64,000 nt of DNA from Dermacentor variabilis (taxonomy: Eukaryota > Arthropoda > Arachnida > Ixodida > Ixodidae), in assembly GCF_050947875.1 (NCBI RefSeq), contig NC_134568.1:209405845-209469844 (forward strand). Direction: 5' to 3'. Below the pieces are notes generated by a model. That model was not told the DNA's origin. It saw only the letters and a list, made by a program, of their open reading frames with translations, and ran no database searches. The first letter of the stretch is position 1, and every line of letters starts with the position of its first letter. The position numbers and the translations under genes were made by a program. Positions 22,725-36,296 of the stretch are shown here, one piece after another.

Positions 22725-24359
22725 AACCTAGCTTTATCAAGCCTTTTGGTTGACCTAAGTTAGGCACATAAACCTTTGCGATACTTTCTCTAGCGTACTC
22801 AGTAAGACACAGTATTATATAGCCTTCGCTAAAAGTGTCGAATCAACTGCGCGAGTCACCCGCGGTGGCGCTCTGAAGTGAAGGAAGTGGCGATGGCTGA
22901 CCCCTTATCCCGTGTTATTGTAAAGCAACCAAACCTCGTTTTTTGTTTCTGTTTCTGACATTGCGGAGCTTGTGCTTGACAATGATGCGCGCCAGATTTC
23001 GGGGCGGCGTCAGATAAGGTGTCGGATGCAGATAAGGTGTCGTGAGCACTTCTGCCCGAGCCCAAATCCGTGCTGTTTTGGGGGCATGAACAGTTCAAAC
23101 AAAGCTCACGATGTGCACACGAATCGGAGAAAGCGACGCACTAGAGCAAAAGAAACGTACGATGGCGGGACAGAATACGTGAATCTTTTGATTTGAAATA
23201 GTTGTTTTTCATTGGACAGCCACTTTCGTTAATAACTTGAGTATCACGATTGGTGAACCTCTCTATTTATGAAATGCTATGGTGTACGGACTGCTTTATG
23301 AATAACAGCATATCTTACGAGTCCGTAAAAGGGACATTACGTCGAATGATCGATTATTGTTCTTTCACGAGAACCGTGAATCACTCTTGAATTAAACTTG
23401 GTTTATGTTAGGAAGTTAAACGTGCAAAATGAACTTTTCTGTGATTCTTCAAAAGTACAAGTTTTATTACGGAATAAAACTTGCAGTTTATTAGACATGC
23501 ATTATTGCGATATAAGACTAATGGTGATGAGGCCATGGTTGCGGAACTTGCTGGAGTAAAAAATAAAATGAGTTGCCACATATTGCAGCTCGATACGATG
23601 CCAGATTTATTTATGCACCGCGCATGTTAGAATTTCGCATATATGGACGTCTGCTTTAAGAAGGCCATTCGTAACGGCCTCCTTGTCTTGAGAAAGCGCT
23701 TAGTGACGCTTCAGCGTAACTAGGTAAACATAGCGTTGCAATCACTTGTACGAGGGAGTTATTTCCGCTATTTGTGATCCTCTATTCGTCGAAACTTGTC
23801 TACCAATACGGCGACCGGCAGACGGATTCTTGTGCAAAGAAAACTGAGCTCGCTGTAAGGCTCCAGACTTCTGTTTTGCTTTTTGCCTATAGTTTTGCTG
23901 ACTTGCTGCCGCTAGTGGTAACTACGACTTGCAGTGAGTGTATATGCATCTCCTCAAGTACGGTTGGAGGCCGCGGAATCCCGCGAAGGACGATGAATGG
24001 AGGTATGGGGTGGCTCACCCGCCATTCGATTGGGCGAACAGTGCGGTACACATTTAATTTCGAAGGATTTTACGCGACTCACGTGTTTCGTAACCCTTTT
24101 CAAATCGTCCGCATTATAATGGCACGCAGCTTTGCTCACGAGTTGCATTCGTGCGGCCTGTTTTCCTGCTCCCTCACTGTTCCATCCAGCGCAGTGGCTC
24201 ATAAGAGGTAGGCACCCCCTTTACCTTTCCCAATAGCAGAAACTCCTCCGGACCGCTCAAAAACAGTCCATTGGTGGGAATCGAGGACTGATCCCCCGTA
24301 TCTTCCACCTGTTCGCTTCCTTAGCATTCGTCTATAAGCAACGCGATCTTGGCCACGAA
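22725..24359. other. Intronic stretch without recognised features
   Basis: No gene or clear repeat. The open frame at 23774-24211 (145 codons) has no domain. Confidence 0.4.
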
Positions 24360-25140
24360 TTGAGCTCTCGCTCGGCTCCGCCGCCGAGCGTTAATCGTCG
24401 TCGCCTAATCGCCCGAGCGGGGGGTACAGCAGGCACGCGTTATTGCGCCGATGACGCGGCGGCCCGCTGGTGCGTCGCTCGTCGCGAGCCTCGCCCACCG
24501 CGCGCCGACGACGGAGGCGCGAGGTTGCGCGCCCACGTCGGCCCGCGCGCTCGCGACGAATTCTTTGCGCTTCCTGGCGCGACCGTCGGCCGCACCGTGT
24601 TCGAGCCTCGCGCAGCGGCTTCCGACGCTGCACGTGGGCGACAGAGAACCTGCAGTGAAATACAGGCGAGAAAAGTGCTTTGGCAGTGTTTGGACATTTG
24701 CTGCGTAGTTCGCCATTGTGAAATCCTCACTGCTGCCGCGCCGCCGGAAGTCGGGGGTGATCTGCGTCTCCTGCTCGCCTTGCGGGGACATATTAGTGGC
24801 GCCACATGAACGGAGCCCCGCAGTCTACTGAGCGCCGTTCCTGGCTTGCGTATATTTTTTGATTGGAACTCCCACCTTCGGTTGTTCTTCCTGGCGCTTC
24901 ATGTTTGCACGGCGAGCCGGGCAAACGACGGGCTGCCGGCTTTTCCGGTGAAAGCGCGGAGACGTGTTGGTTCTAGGAGGGAAAAATAGGCGCCGTAATG
25001 TGTGCGTATGCGTGTGTTGGAAGCGCTGGCCATTCGCGAAACTATGAGGGGTTGTCTCAATGCACGCGTGGCGGCAGGTGGCGGACGGGTTGCGCAACGC
25101 GGCTGTGTGCTTGCGCGCGAGGTTGCCCCCATCTTCTCGT
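24360..25140. other. CpG-rich island
   Basis: CpG density is high, especially at 24370-24660. Overlapping arginine/alanine-rich frames of 60-149 codons occur in five of six frames, which is typical of composition and not of coding. It could be an alternative promoter of the transglutaminase or of an unseen transcript. Confidence 0.35.
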
Positions 25141-25780
25141 CCTTACCCTCTGCGCACGTATAGCTTACGGAACACCGGCTAACCCTGCCGAAGGAAATTT
25201 CGCGGAAACGACGCCTTTTTTTCCGGTTATTCTTGCTTCCGCGAGCTGTCGGCGCACGTTGTTGACTCTGCGGCGGTGGCTTAGCGTTTCTTGCAGGCGT
25301 CAGAAACAGTATTTCTACTCTTTATTTGCCGCACACGTTAAGCCACGTGACACCTGTGTAACGCGCAACTGCTATCGCAGACCCGAATTAAAATGATGCC
25401 TGGAATGGTTTAAAAACAAAACTGTGGGCAAGCGTTACACAAAACAATAATAAAATATAAAGAAAAATACGCGTAAAAACAGCTAATAAAAAGGAGACTT
25501 AACTGGGTGACACCAGAGAAAGAATTCCAAGGACGCGGTGCTGAACCGCAAGGTATAGGCTGTGTTCTTGTGGTTCTTTCTGTTGTTCTCTGTCATGCTG
25601 TTAAGTTACTTTTTAACAAGATGCACATACCACCCAGACCAACTGAGCACGTCCTTAAATAACTCTGTGGTTTGAAAGGGACAGTAGTTTGAAGCAAAGA
25701 ACAGGGCTGCTGGAAAAATTTAGGGTAAATGGAAATTGATGATCCGTGCGCCTCGTCATTACGCTTACAGGCCCAGTGAA

Positions 25781-25928
25781 CCAGGGCCCGTATTTGGAAA
25801 TAAAGTTCTTACGCTAACCACGAGCATGTTTCCAGCTAATGGCGCTTTTGAACATATTGTCGGCAGAGGCGACTTGCCAATGGCAAACAGTTCTGACGAA
25901 CGCAAAGCTTTCTGGACTCGCACCCTGC
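25781..25928. mobile_element. MITE-like family A, copy 6
   Basis: It starts 'cagggcccgtatttggaaat' with 'aagttcttacgctaacca' and ends 'ccaatggcaaacagttctga' then 'cgaacgcaaagctttctgga'. The inner part is diverged. Confidence 0.6.
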
Positions 25929-26371
25929 TATACACTCGGAGAGGACGTAGGTTCGGGAAATCAGCGTGTTCGACAGTGCTCTGTGCTCACAACTTATGGC
26001 CATACATTCGGATCCGAGCCTTGTGTATAATTTGGGAATACACAAATTAGGTTCAGGCCAGATCATGCATTGACAAGATCTGAAACAAATCTGTTGCTAT
26101 GGACTTTCACTTGCAATGTAACCATATATTGCTCTAAAACATTAGCTGTTATTTTTTCCCCAACTTTTGACGTCGACTCACGCAGGCCGACACTGCTGCT
26201 TCAGCATGCTTTTATTTACTGGTCGGCTCGCTGTGCGAAAGAAAGAAAAAAAAAAGTGTGGGGCATAGGTGGGGTCGGAAGAGCGGTGGGCTGTGTTTAC
26301 AATCGTCGAAATGTCCTGCTCCAAAAGTGCTTCGACCGGGCCTAGTTGGTAGGGCATGACTGCTCCAGGCA

Positions 26372-26430
26372 TAGGCGCCGACTACGAAGGGGTGGGGAGG
26401 GGGAGGCGCTCCCCCACCCCTCAAGTGTCA
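26372..26430. repeat. G-tract/C-tract fold-back module
   Basis: 'ggggtggggagggggaggcg' is followed at once by 'ctcccccacccctcaag', giving a short fold-back of G and C runs. Related G/C modules occur at about 33.78, 35.52 and 40.27 kb. Confidence 0.55.
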
Positions 26431-26738
26431 TTACCAGAGTTCTGTTACCCAGATCATTAGACGCTTCTTTTGAGTTGCCTCTACCCTTTCACTTAAAATT
26501 TTATTGTGGCTAAGAGCTTACTGCATCATTGTTGGCACGGACGTGCACGGCTTTTAATTCATAGTTTGGTTTTATTTCTGCCAATCCTGACAATAGGACG
26601 ATCAGCACATTGCACTGTAAGAATGTTTACAGCGTTAAGGGTGTTTTCTTGTCGCACTAGTAACACCCTTACCGTTAGGGCCTTACAAAAATTTGTAGAG
26701 ACCGACAACGGAGCTCTATCTAGACGTTCAATGACAAA

Positions 26739-26894
26739 AGATGTAGTTCAAACCTATGTAACCATTTTGACAGCCTTGGGCGCATAGAAATATCTGACAG
26801 GAGAGTTTCATACATCTCTCTGTGGAATTCTCTTGTCGGATATTTCAGTGCTCTCAAGGCTGTCATAATGATTACATATTGTTCAACTACGTCT
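26739..26894. repeat. ~155-bp imperfect hairpin
   Basis: The left arm (26739-26805) starts 'agatgtagttcaaacctatg' and contains 'ttttgacagccttgg' and 'aaatatctgacaggagag'. The right arm (26830-26894) contains the matching 'tcttgtcggatatttca', 'aaggctgtcataatg' and 'gttcaactacgtct'. The loop is about 24 bases. It could be a palindromic MITE or a hairpin RNA source. No copies elsewhere in the window were noticed. Confidence 0.7.
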
Positions 26895-29800
26895 GGAGGC
26901 GTCTCCCGCGTGGTGTTTTTATTGAGCGCCGACAGCCAAACTTATGAGGAGCGCGCCGCGTTGCCCCTCATCATGTCCTTCATATATTACGCAAACAAAG
27001 CGCTTCCGACAGATGGCGACTTCGTAAGTCCTCGCCGCCATTACCAACATATGACGCAACGACAAAGTGCTGCTTCTAAATCCAGGTGGCTTCGAGTACT
27101 AATGAAGTTAGAACTCTTAAAGGTATAGAAGCTGTAGGGAATCTTGGAGAAATCAGCTGACGCGTGCAATTCTCCATGCCGCATATCAGACTAACTCCTT
27201 TTTTAAAAGGTCATGCATATTTGAAATAGCGCTACCACAGGAACAAGCCATGCTGTCTTGGAGGTGCTGCTTAAAAGTAAATGAATATAGACCGTTTTTT
27301 CATGGGCGCCACCATATTGCTACACAGTGGCGTCATCTATGGGCAGTCGACATGCTGGATTGGGCGAGCGCTCCGTTTTGCATGGCAGGTATACGCTCGG
27401 CGGTAGTTGCTGGAATTTGTTTTCGCGCTCGTGTGGCCTATTTAGTGTGACGTGGCGTCTTCTACGTGGAAAAAGGTTCTGTGAGAGGTACTGAAGTGGT
27501 TTAAGTCAGTATGGCCCGACTTTCTGCTGGCGTTGAGGCGGACGGAGCACGCCGCGCGATGTGTGTGCGCATGTTTGAGCTATACAGTTAACCTCGGAGA
27601 TCAATTGTGCATTTCTGAAAGTTCCGTTCACTAATGTGACCTTATTGCAGTATTATTCTCTAGTTCTAAGCTGCACTTTAGGAGCAATGAAACATACGCG
27701 ACGATCGTAACAGCGTGGGTACCGTTCTGCTAAGATAGTAGCTGTGCTGTTATACTTTGACAAGCGTTCAAACTGTTGGCTGCAGATAACATTGCCTGAC
27801 TACTTGGTTCGGTGAATGAGGTTTTCACCCATGAATTTCACCCATGTTTTGGTTAGTAATAATAGCATACCTTACAGTGTGAATTAAGCTTGTCCATCAA
27901 AGCGGCCATTTACGAACTGCGTGAGCTTCATATATGCACTGGTAGGTGCTGTATTACAGATATCTTTGTTCTATATAGCACATGGTCCAAGCATACGGCA
28001 TCAGCGTTTATAGATCTATAAACGTTGTGTGGCGTGACTACGCGAGGTCGCATTGCGGCGTTAGCCCGTTTTCTCTTTTTCGATAAAGAGGATGATAACC
28101 AAATTTTCTTTTTCGGTTGTGTTCGTTCCGTTCTCTACGACGCACTAACACGTGTTACTAAAATTTTGCCTTCAAAAATAGCCATCGCATACTTTTTATG
28201 CGATCCATCTCACATATTATGGCTTTACAGGGCAAAAAGGCAATGCCGAAGCACAGAGCTTATACATCCATTGTGCTGGTTTACCAACCGCAGTGATCGC
28301 TGTGTTGAGCAGTGCCATGGGCCTCATGAAGGAAGGCTAGCGTAGAAATATAGTGATTTCAAGCCTACTAAACTTGAAATGCGTGAGAACGATGCCGGTG
28401 TATCACAAATACTTGATAGCGCCTGCCGCTTAGATGTTTCGTGGTTGCCTTAGGTTGTCCATACACGACCATGCGCTCTTATGTTTTAGTCCCTACGCCA
28501 AGCGATCAGATAATGAGCAGGTTTACCATTTCATGCTGGTGATACAGAGTCACCGGTTCTCTTCGTTGAATCAAAACCGATATACGCAAAATAGTTCACA
28601 ACACATACACACACCGCGGCCGATAATACGCGTCACATGTTTGCGCCCTCAAGAGATTTCCGCGTATACTGTAGTTAGCGTTGCTCCGAAAGGCCTCCCT
28701 GACGACCTTATATGAACGGACATTGCGCAAATTTTACAAAGCACGGTCCAAAATACCTCGAAATCGTTCCGCAGCACGCGACAGCAATACTTTCAAGCAG
28801 CGCCGCGCCGGATCGAACAAGCCAGAGAGGAGGAAAGGCTCGCCGTGCGCCCTTTCCTCCTCGCCCGATGAAAAGGTCCTACCGCCGAACGTGGATCCAC
28901 AGTTTCGAGTGACTGTTAGTGTGGTCACGTCACACGAATCACATTTCTGCATAGGCAGAGTCGGATATTACGAGCACAAGAAATGTGTGCATCTACAGGC
29001 AGCGCTGTGTGGCACGAACGCGCATCAAGCGATCGTTTCAGTTATACACACGAGGCATCTCGAATCCACACAATACACACTTTCCGGTCCCCGGAACTCT
29101 ATCATTTCATGCCTTCCCCTCCCTTAATGACCGCTCGGTGCTGCGAAAAACGCGCAGTACCCCGACTTAAGACAGAGGAGAAAAGACGCGACAGGGGCCA
29201 CAGACAAAACAGAGTCGATATGGTGAAGTAGTTTATTTAAAAAGGGTTCACAGTTCAATAAACGTAGTATAAAGTCACTTGTTGCTGCTCTTGACTTGTC
29301 CATTCCGTTATTAATAATGCGCAGTGGCGCTTGTCATGTCTTTTGTTCATGTTGTCCCCGGTCGCTCTGCCATGAATTGTTCAAGTGAGAATTGGCCCAG
29401 CAACAGATGCCTTCATCCTTGCTGCTGCATCATTAAACACTGTTCCCAAGCCATTTTGACGTGGCCGAGTGTGCCAGGCAAGCACCAGCCAGAGGTGCAC
29501 GATCTTTCCAGCAAAACGTCCGCGTGGGCTGATGGTCGGAATGAGGCGCGTAGGCCCAGTTGGTTGACGCCCAGGCGGAGGTGGTGCGTCGTCTTCCGCT
29601 ACGCAGCAGAAAGGGCACGCATTGTTCACGTCTGAATCGTCCGCATTTCTCGCGTCTGCCATACATCACCGCCGCCACGCGCAGCGCGCGTAAAGCGGAT
29701 CGCGCTGCTCGCCTGCTGCTCGTGCCTCCCGACCGAGGCCATCGGGGAAAGAGAAAGCTACTGAATTGCAACCTTTGCCAACAAGCCGTCGACAGCAAAC

Positions 29801-31969
29801 GAAGACGCCTTGTCGCTAACGGCTTCGAAGGCAACACTGGAAAACGTGAAAGAGATAGGCGTCACTGAAGCGCTTCGGCGACCGACCGACGATCGGTGCT
29901 GACATTGTGGACCCAGATACAACTTATTAGAGCGGCATTCCTGTGAAGAAGCCTTCAACCATACCGTTCGCGCAACGCCCTCAAAATTCGGTCATGTCCA
30001 GTTCCTTTCTCTGTCGTTTAGCATGCAAATTCATGCTCTTACTAAGAGAAAAAGAAATAAAACAGAAGCTTGCACTGCGACGCTTTGACCTAGACAATTC
30101 GTGGGCCACCGCGTCCATCTCCACCCAGACCTTGTCTCACCTGCAGATAGCGCGACAGTTAGAGTTCTGGGCAAGTAATCATGTCAAGTATATTTTCCTC
30201 AATTCGACAGAAAGATCTCGTCAGAGAACAGCTCCTATGCAGTGGCGTAACACTGAGACATATTTGGGAAGAAGGGCGTCCGAATATTAAAATGCTTTGC
30301 TGCCGTCAGATTCCCTGTGCCTTGACAGAATCGCGTTACAATATTTAGGAACCTTAGAAAATTTCTTGCACGCTACGGCGAGTCTGCGTAAAATGCCGAC
30401 TTTCGATTAGCACCAACTCAACACCTCCATTGTTCCTGTTAATGCAGTCCAAGAGAAAGACGGGCAGCAAGCCAATTCACCATTCTGGCTAGAATCGTAT
30501 TCAGCGCTGCCTGGAATGCGGGGCATGTTTCCTGTTTGCGGTTCACTCAACTATCCGCCCTAAACTGCTGCATTTTCACAAGGGAGGACCAGACGGTCGA
30601 CTCGTCGGGTTATTTCTGAACCATCCGGCGATTGTTGTTCTTGCGTCAGTGCGGGGAGACCATTCGGGCGGTGAAGGTGAAGGGTGGGACTAGAGTGCAG
30701 CAGCAGGTTCGCTTGTTTTCGGGTTTTAGCTTTATGCTGCCACTGAGTTCTCCCAGTCTTTCCCGGCGCACGAGACCAGCATTGACATAATCGAGACACT
30801 AGCGCGAAATAGAAATTATGGGAGAAGTGACAAAAGACGAGAATGAGTTTCAACACCTAATGGATTTTATTACAGTATTTTGAACGTCTTTTTACGTCCT
30901 AAAAAAAAAAGCAGCTGCACTCATGCCCACTAACGTACTGTCACGCAGGAATGAAAAGGGAACGGGTATATAAAAAGAAGCAGAAAGCTGCTTACGCTTA
31001 ATTACTTTGTATTGTGATGTGTGATCGGCCTGTATCTTGAAGATATATAATTGCACTCTAGCTGTAGAATTAACCAAGTGTGCCTCAATTAATCACAGCA
31101 GTTTCCCACAACATATAGCGACAAGGAAAAGGGAAATCCACCTTCTAGCTTGTTTTGGTGCTTAGTTACGACGTGATACTAGACGCATGCATGTAGAGTA
31201 CAAAGTTCGTAGGCGTTCGTAGATAACTGTGGGGACAGGTGGTCACCGTTCCAAGCGCGTTGTCACAGCTTACGTTGCTGGCGGGATGGGGTACCGATCC
31301 CGAATATGAACTGAAAACGTACCCGAACTGAAACTTTGGCGGGAAGTGACTCCAAAACTGGATCAATATATTTAGTAGTTACTTGAGCCCGAGCCGAACC
31401 TGCACCAGAAAAGTATAACCATTACCCGCTCATGATAAAAAAGAAAAGTGAGGCATTACAGGGCAGCGCGGTAGCCAACAAATGCCCGTTATGTTACCAA
31501 AACTACATTCCTGTCCTTCCTCAGGCACACCCCATTAACAACCAGTTTGACTGCCCAGCAGTAGTTTGTACGCGCGATTCGAGACAGATGTTGTCTATAT
31601 ACCGTAAACTACAGGCGCCTAGGGCCGAGACACTTCTATACTTCAGAAATCAAACCATGCCAGCTTGGTTATGGTTTTCAAGTCTCCGATGGATCACCAT
31701 TTGTGTTACATCATCGTTTGGTCGTAAAACTAAAAAACCAGCCGTAAAATACAAAAATAGAAGAAAGCGAACGTGATTGTCGTTACTAGAAGGAGGCACG
31801 CCAGGAAATATGCAAAGCAGATAATGCGCTCGCGGAGGGAACACGGCGAGCCAACCGCGAGGAGCTAGCTGTGTGTCATAATCCTTAATCGCACAGTGCC
31901 ATAGGCGTATAGCTTTCATTTTACCGGGGAGGGGGGAAGGGGGTGTTGGGGCACGACAAATTCCCGTAA
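26895..31969. other. Long intronic stretch without clear features
   Basis: No gene identified. Moderately GC-rich patches occur at about 28780-28910 and 29380-29870, with open frames in several phases and no domains. Short shared repeat words typical of ticks are present but I could not delimit an element. Confidence 0.35.

Positions 31970-31996
<27 letters not shown>
31970..31996. repeat. (AT)n microsatellite
   Basis: About 13 AT units. Confidence 0.95.
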
Positions 31997-32001
<5 letters not shown>

Positions 32002-32342
32002 AATAACAGTTGCACTTGAAGAAACTTCGTGTGACCTCGAAGAATTGTTCACTGGAGTGATGAGTATTTACAAGACCTCATAGTAGGAGAGAGTCCAATT
32101 TCTAGGCCAGACTTCCCTAGCACCACCAGGAATCTAGCGTCTCTCGGTGGTGCAATCCTCCCTCCTGTAATTGTCTTATACTTCGCTATCACTTTAACCG
32201 CTTCGCCATTCCGGCGAAACTGCAGCCTCTCTTTTCTTATTTCTTTTTACTGTGAGTCTGAGTATAAGCGCTGCTGTGCATGTCTGCTATTGATTCTGAT
32301 TTCTAATGAATCCGGCTTGGACTCATTTTGGTTGCTGAGTGA

Positions 32343-32344
<2 letters not shown>

Positions 32345-32412
<68 letters not shown>

Positions 32413-32416
32413 TATT
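32345..32416. repeat. (AT)n microsatellite
   Basis: About 35 AT units with one interruption near 32405. The minus-strand frame reading alternating Tyr and Ile is an artefact of this repeat. Confidence 0.95.
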
Positions 32417-35400
32417 TGACATCTGAATGCAAATGGCGATGTTTCCATCCCTAACAAATGTTGTAAATTATTAGGAGAGCTTTTCTTTTTTCTGGGTGCG
32501 GGGTGAGGGGAGGTGGAGTCCTTACCATTGACTACTGGAAAGGGAATTAATCAATACTGAAACACTTATCACTCACGTGCACTCCACATGCCGTTGATCA
32601 AAGACTCTGCCGAAGGGCTCCCTGATGTCTGCAGGTCTTTTTTTCGGGGTCAAAAAAGCCCACGAAGCAACTTGAAGCGAGTTGAACATGCAGTAACATA
32701 TTCATTCTCTAGGCATAGGCTATCCATACCATTAGAAATAATTGTTGGTTGGTTACCTCTTTCTCTTCAAAAAATATAATAAGCTTTGCCCTGTGTATAT
32801 ATTTAAATAAGTTGTCAGTGCATGGTGTTTACAGTGGAAACGAAAAAGAAATGTTGAAGTGAAAAAAATATATATACGGATGAGGTAGCCACCGCTGGTG
32901 CTTCTAATGCGCTTGTCATCCCGTTGTCAGGATTTGCAGAAATAAAACCCAAGTATGAATTAAAACCCGTGCGCGTCTGCGCCAACAATGATGCAGTAAG
33001 CTTTTAGCCACAATAAAATTTAAAATGAAACAAATGGCCTCAAATCCACGCTGCGACGGTGGTTGGACAGCGAAGCTGTAAACGACAACTAGAACAATTA
33101 CCCATTGCGATGTTGCTTGAAATTATTCATGTGGCGACATTCACGCGCACTTTACCTAATTATTAGCCTAACAAGTTTCGACGGCTAGTTGGTGCATCTA
33201 CAATGAGTGGACCAGAGAGAAGAGAAATTCGCCGCTCCTCGTATGCACGCTGCTCTTCAGGAGTCCTCACTGTATGTGACCTCCCATAGCACTGTCACAT
33301 CACAAATCAATTGCTAAGAGCGGCCTACTTTTACGTACGAAAGTGTAGTTACGTCACTCCCCGCTTCTTATGCTACAGTCAAGCTGTCGTCGCCGCGGCA
33401 GCTTGCGCAACAGTAATCTTTTACCGGGAAACGTATGTGGAGAGCGCTACGTACTTCGCATTGCATGTAGGCGCAGGAGCGCCTCATCTTCAATTATGTG
33501 GCACGGATGCTTGTTATTTAATTAAGCGTATGCTGTTCTGTATGTTGTATGTGTGATTCCAAAGAACGTATGCACTGTTCATTACACTTCGCTGAGGGCT
33601 TCTAGCCTCGGCCTTACAGGGTATGAGCCATAGATGATAGATTTCTGTGTCTGTCGACGTTAAGCTACGAAGAAATCCCTGGATCCTAGCTTCGCTGTAA
33701 AAGGCAGACGCAACTCAAAAATAAACCTGAAATGATGTGGGTAACATAACTCTCGTATTTGCACTTTAGTGCGGGGGGTTGGGGTAGACTTCGGTATCAC
33801 CGGGGGGTGGGCCCCCCCTCCAGCAAACTTTGGAGGGGGTTGCAATAATATGTTTTGCAGGACCGTTCCGCAGGACTTTGCTTTGCACAAAGTTGGAGGC
33901 GTTCGGAAAAGTCAAGGCAGTAACTCCTGTCACAGCCAATGGGTTTACGGTAGGAGGAATCGGTGAATCTGCTGTTTTACTATTTCTTTTCTTTCTTTTT
34001 TTCGCTTAGTTGCCAAGATAACTATGCTATCATTACTAGCCATAGATACCAAAAACTTAGTCACTATTTTGACAGAAATTTGCTAAGCTTCTTAATAATT
34101 AATGGCTGTAAACAATCTTGTGCGCGCAAGATATATCAGGCGAAAAAACGCGCCTGATATAACTGTGCTGCACTGCTTACTCGTGCTTCTTCGCTCCGCT
34201 CCGCCATTGTCACTGCTGACAAGGGCCGACTGTTGACGCATAGGACCGCTTTTCTGCTCGCAGGAATATCGAGGCGCCCGGCGCGACTCGAGTTTTGCGT
34301 ATTGCCTAAGGTGGACGGACAATTTTGAAACATGTTTGGCGGGGCGAGTTGTTGTACTTGGCAATGCCACAGCACTGTTTTGCGCATAGCCAGGGAAAGA
34401 TTGGCGAGTCAGCAAAACAAGGCGGCGCGTCCGAGCGACCTCGCGAGGGCGCCGCGCGTAAGATGAGCTGCACGGGGCAGAGGCGCTTTACAAGGTCCGC
34501 TCGAGCACGCGGTTATTTTGCGACGGCCGGCACCTGGACTTTGTCTAGTGTGCTCCTCCCGCGCTCCTAGCCGGGCGCGCGACCACTCGGCGCGGGCCAT
34601 GCTTGGAAAGATCGCTCTTCGGAAAGCGCCTTTGTGCCCGCCGCGCGCGGGTGTGCAGCTTCTTACCGCCGTGTATCACCCGGTGTGATTCCGCAAGTCA
34701 CCGTTACACCATGTCACGACCCATAGGGATCGATTACTACTCGATGCATCGAGTGTTTGACTGAATGTTCGGTAAATGATTCATTCGACGCCTAAAATGA
34801 CTCCGATGGAATCTGTCTTATTCCAGCCTTCTGGACTATATTTTAACATCTCTGTGCGCCGGCGCTGTTTTTATACACCCTTTTCACCGCGCATCCGTGG
34901 TTGACGCGTCCATTACATGCCTCAGCCGGCCTCCGTTTTGCTTCTGTTTACAACGGCAGCGCACGGCACCGGTGCGGCACAGAAAGCCGCTGTTTCGGCG
35001 TTTTTCGCCGACAGTCACTGCGTGAACGGCACACAACGTTGGCCAAAGTTTCAGAAGACATGCAGGTGTCGCATCTATCCTTTCGAGCTCTTCACGCGTT
35101 GTCCCAATGGTGAGAGCATTGTTGTACGATGCAGGGCTAGAAATATTTTTCCAAGACACAGTGGTACGTACTATTAACCATTGTATTTAATCACTTACTG
35201 TCATTCGCTCATCGTTTTAACTTTATTTATAGCCAATGTCTTGGAAGCCACAGGTTGTCATATTGTTGGTTCAGTAGCGCTTTTCGGTGCGATTTCATTT
35301 CGTTATTTATTTTCTCACGCGATCACACGTGAATGTGTCGATCGCGCTTGATTTCTTTGTGCTGCCCTCCGTGCAGTAGACATCCATGCTTCGAAGTTTT

Positions 35401-35570
35401 GTAGTACAGCTTACAGAAAACACGTAATATCGTTCGTCACTCGTTTACCGTGTGGCTCGTGACAAAACATTCAACTCGAACATTCTTACGTAACAGATGT
35501 AAACCACTCATTGGTCGGCAGTGGCGTAGCCAGAAATTTCGTTCGGGGGGAGCTCGCGTTACAGCTTGGC
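32417..35570. other. Intronic stretch with a GC-rich patch
   Basis: No gene recognised. A G-rich/C-rich module lies at 33762-33850 and a CpG-rich patch at about 34420-34660, where both strands are open by composition. Confidence 0.35.
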
Positions 35571-35575
35571 CTCCT

Positions 35576-36296
35576 TTAAGACGAAGCTTTGGGCTCCTAT
35601 CTAAATACATGTAGAAGGTGAATTCGTTTTTCTCGGCAACCACTGCACCAAATTTGACGAGGTTTGTTGCATTTAAAAGAAAAACGTAAATTCTACTTAC
35701 TTTTGGTTTCGAATTCCTCCTTTAGGTTGTCGATTCTTTATTAAAAATTGGCAAAAATCGCAAATTTTCAGAAAACTAGACTATCACGTTTAAAACTCTT
35801 TTAACTCAACAATAAAAAATATCACAATTCTGTGAATCGCATGTAATAGTACATCCACAGAGGACAAAATTCATATGTCAAAATGAATCTCAAAAATTTA
35901 GTATTATCGAAATACTGCTTTTGCAGGACCCTTGTACACCACGTAACCAATTCATTTAATGTACAAATTGTCATACTTAATTTTTCCGCGTTGACTCTTA
36001 TAATAGATGCCGTTTGAAGAACCGCGATATTTGTTCTTGATGCAGAGCTATTAGTTTGTAAACGTGGTACTTCTATTTTCTTCGCTCTGTCGAATTTTTC
36101 AAAATATTTTATACAAAATTCAGGCCCTTAATCGAAATTCCGCTTCAAACAGGTACTAGAATTTAGCTTTCTCTCTTGAATGCAACAAATTTCATTAAAA
36201 GCGATTTAGGGGTTATCTCAGGAAAGCCTTTCTGCGTTTTACATGTACTTGAATAGGCCGCGTAAGAGTCGGGCCCGAGCTAAAGCTTCCTCTTAA
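35576..36296. mobile_element. TTAA-flanked MITE, copy 1 (~720 bp)
   Basis: This is a diverged copy of the element at 61581-62312, in the same orientation. Shared blocks include 'gctcctatctaaatacatgt', 'ttttctcggcaaccactgca' and the end 'cccgagctaaagcttcctc' followed by TTAA (36293-36296). The left end (ttaagacgaagctttgggct) is more damaged than the right. No reading frame of note. The G-run module at 35518-35560 abuts it on the left. Confidence 0.8.

Noticed and set aside
24360..24809. Arg/Ala-rich frame of 149 codons
   Set aside because: Five frames are open at once in a CpG-rich stretch, and the sequence looks compositional.
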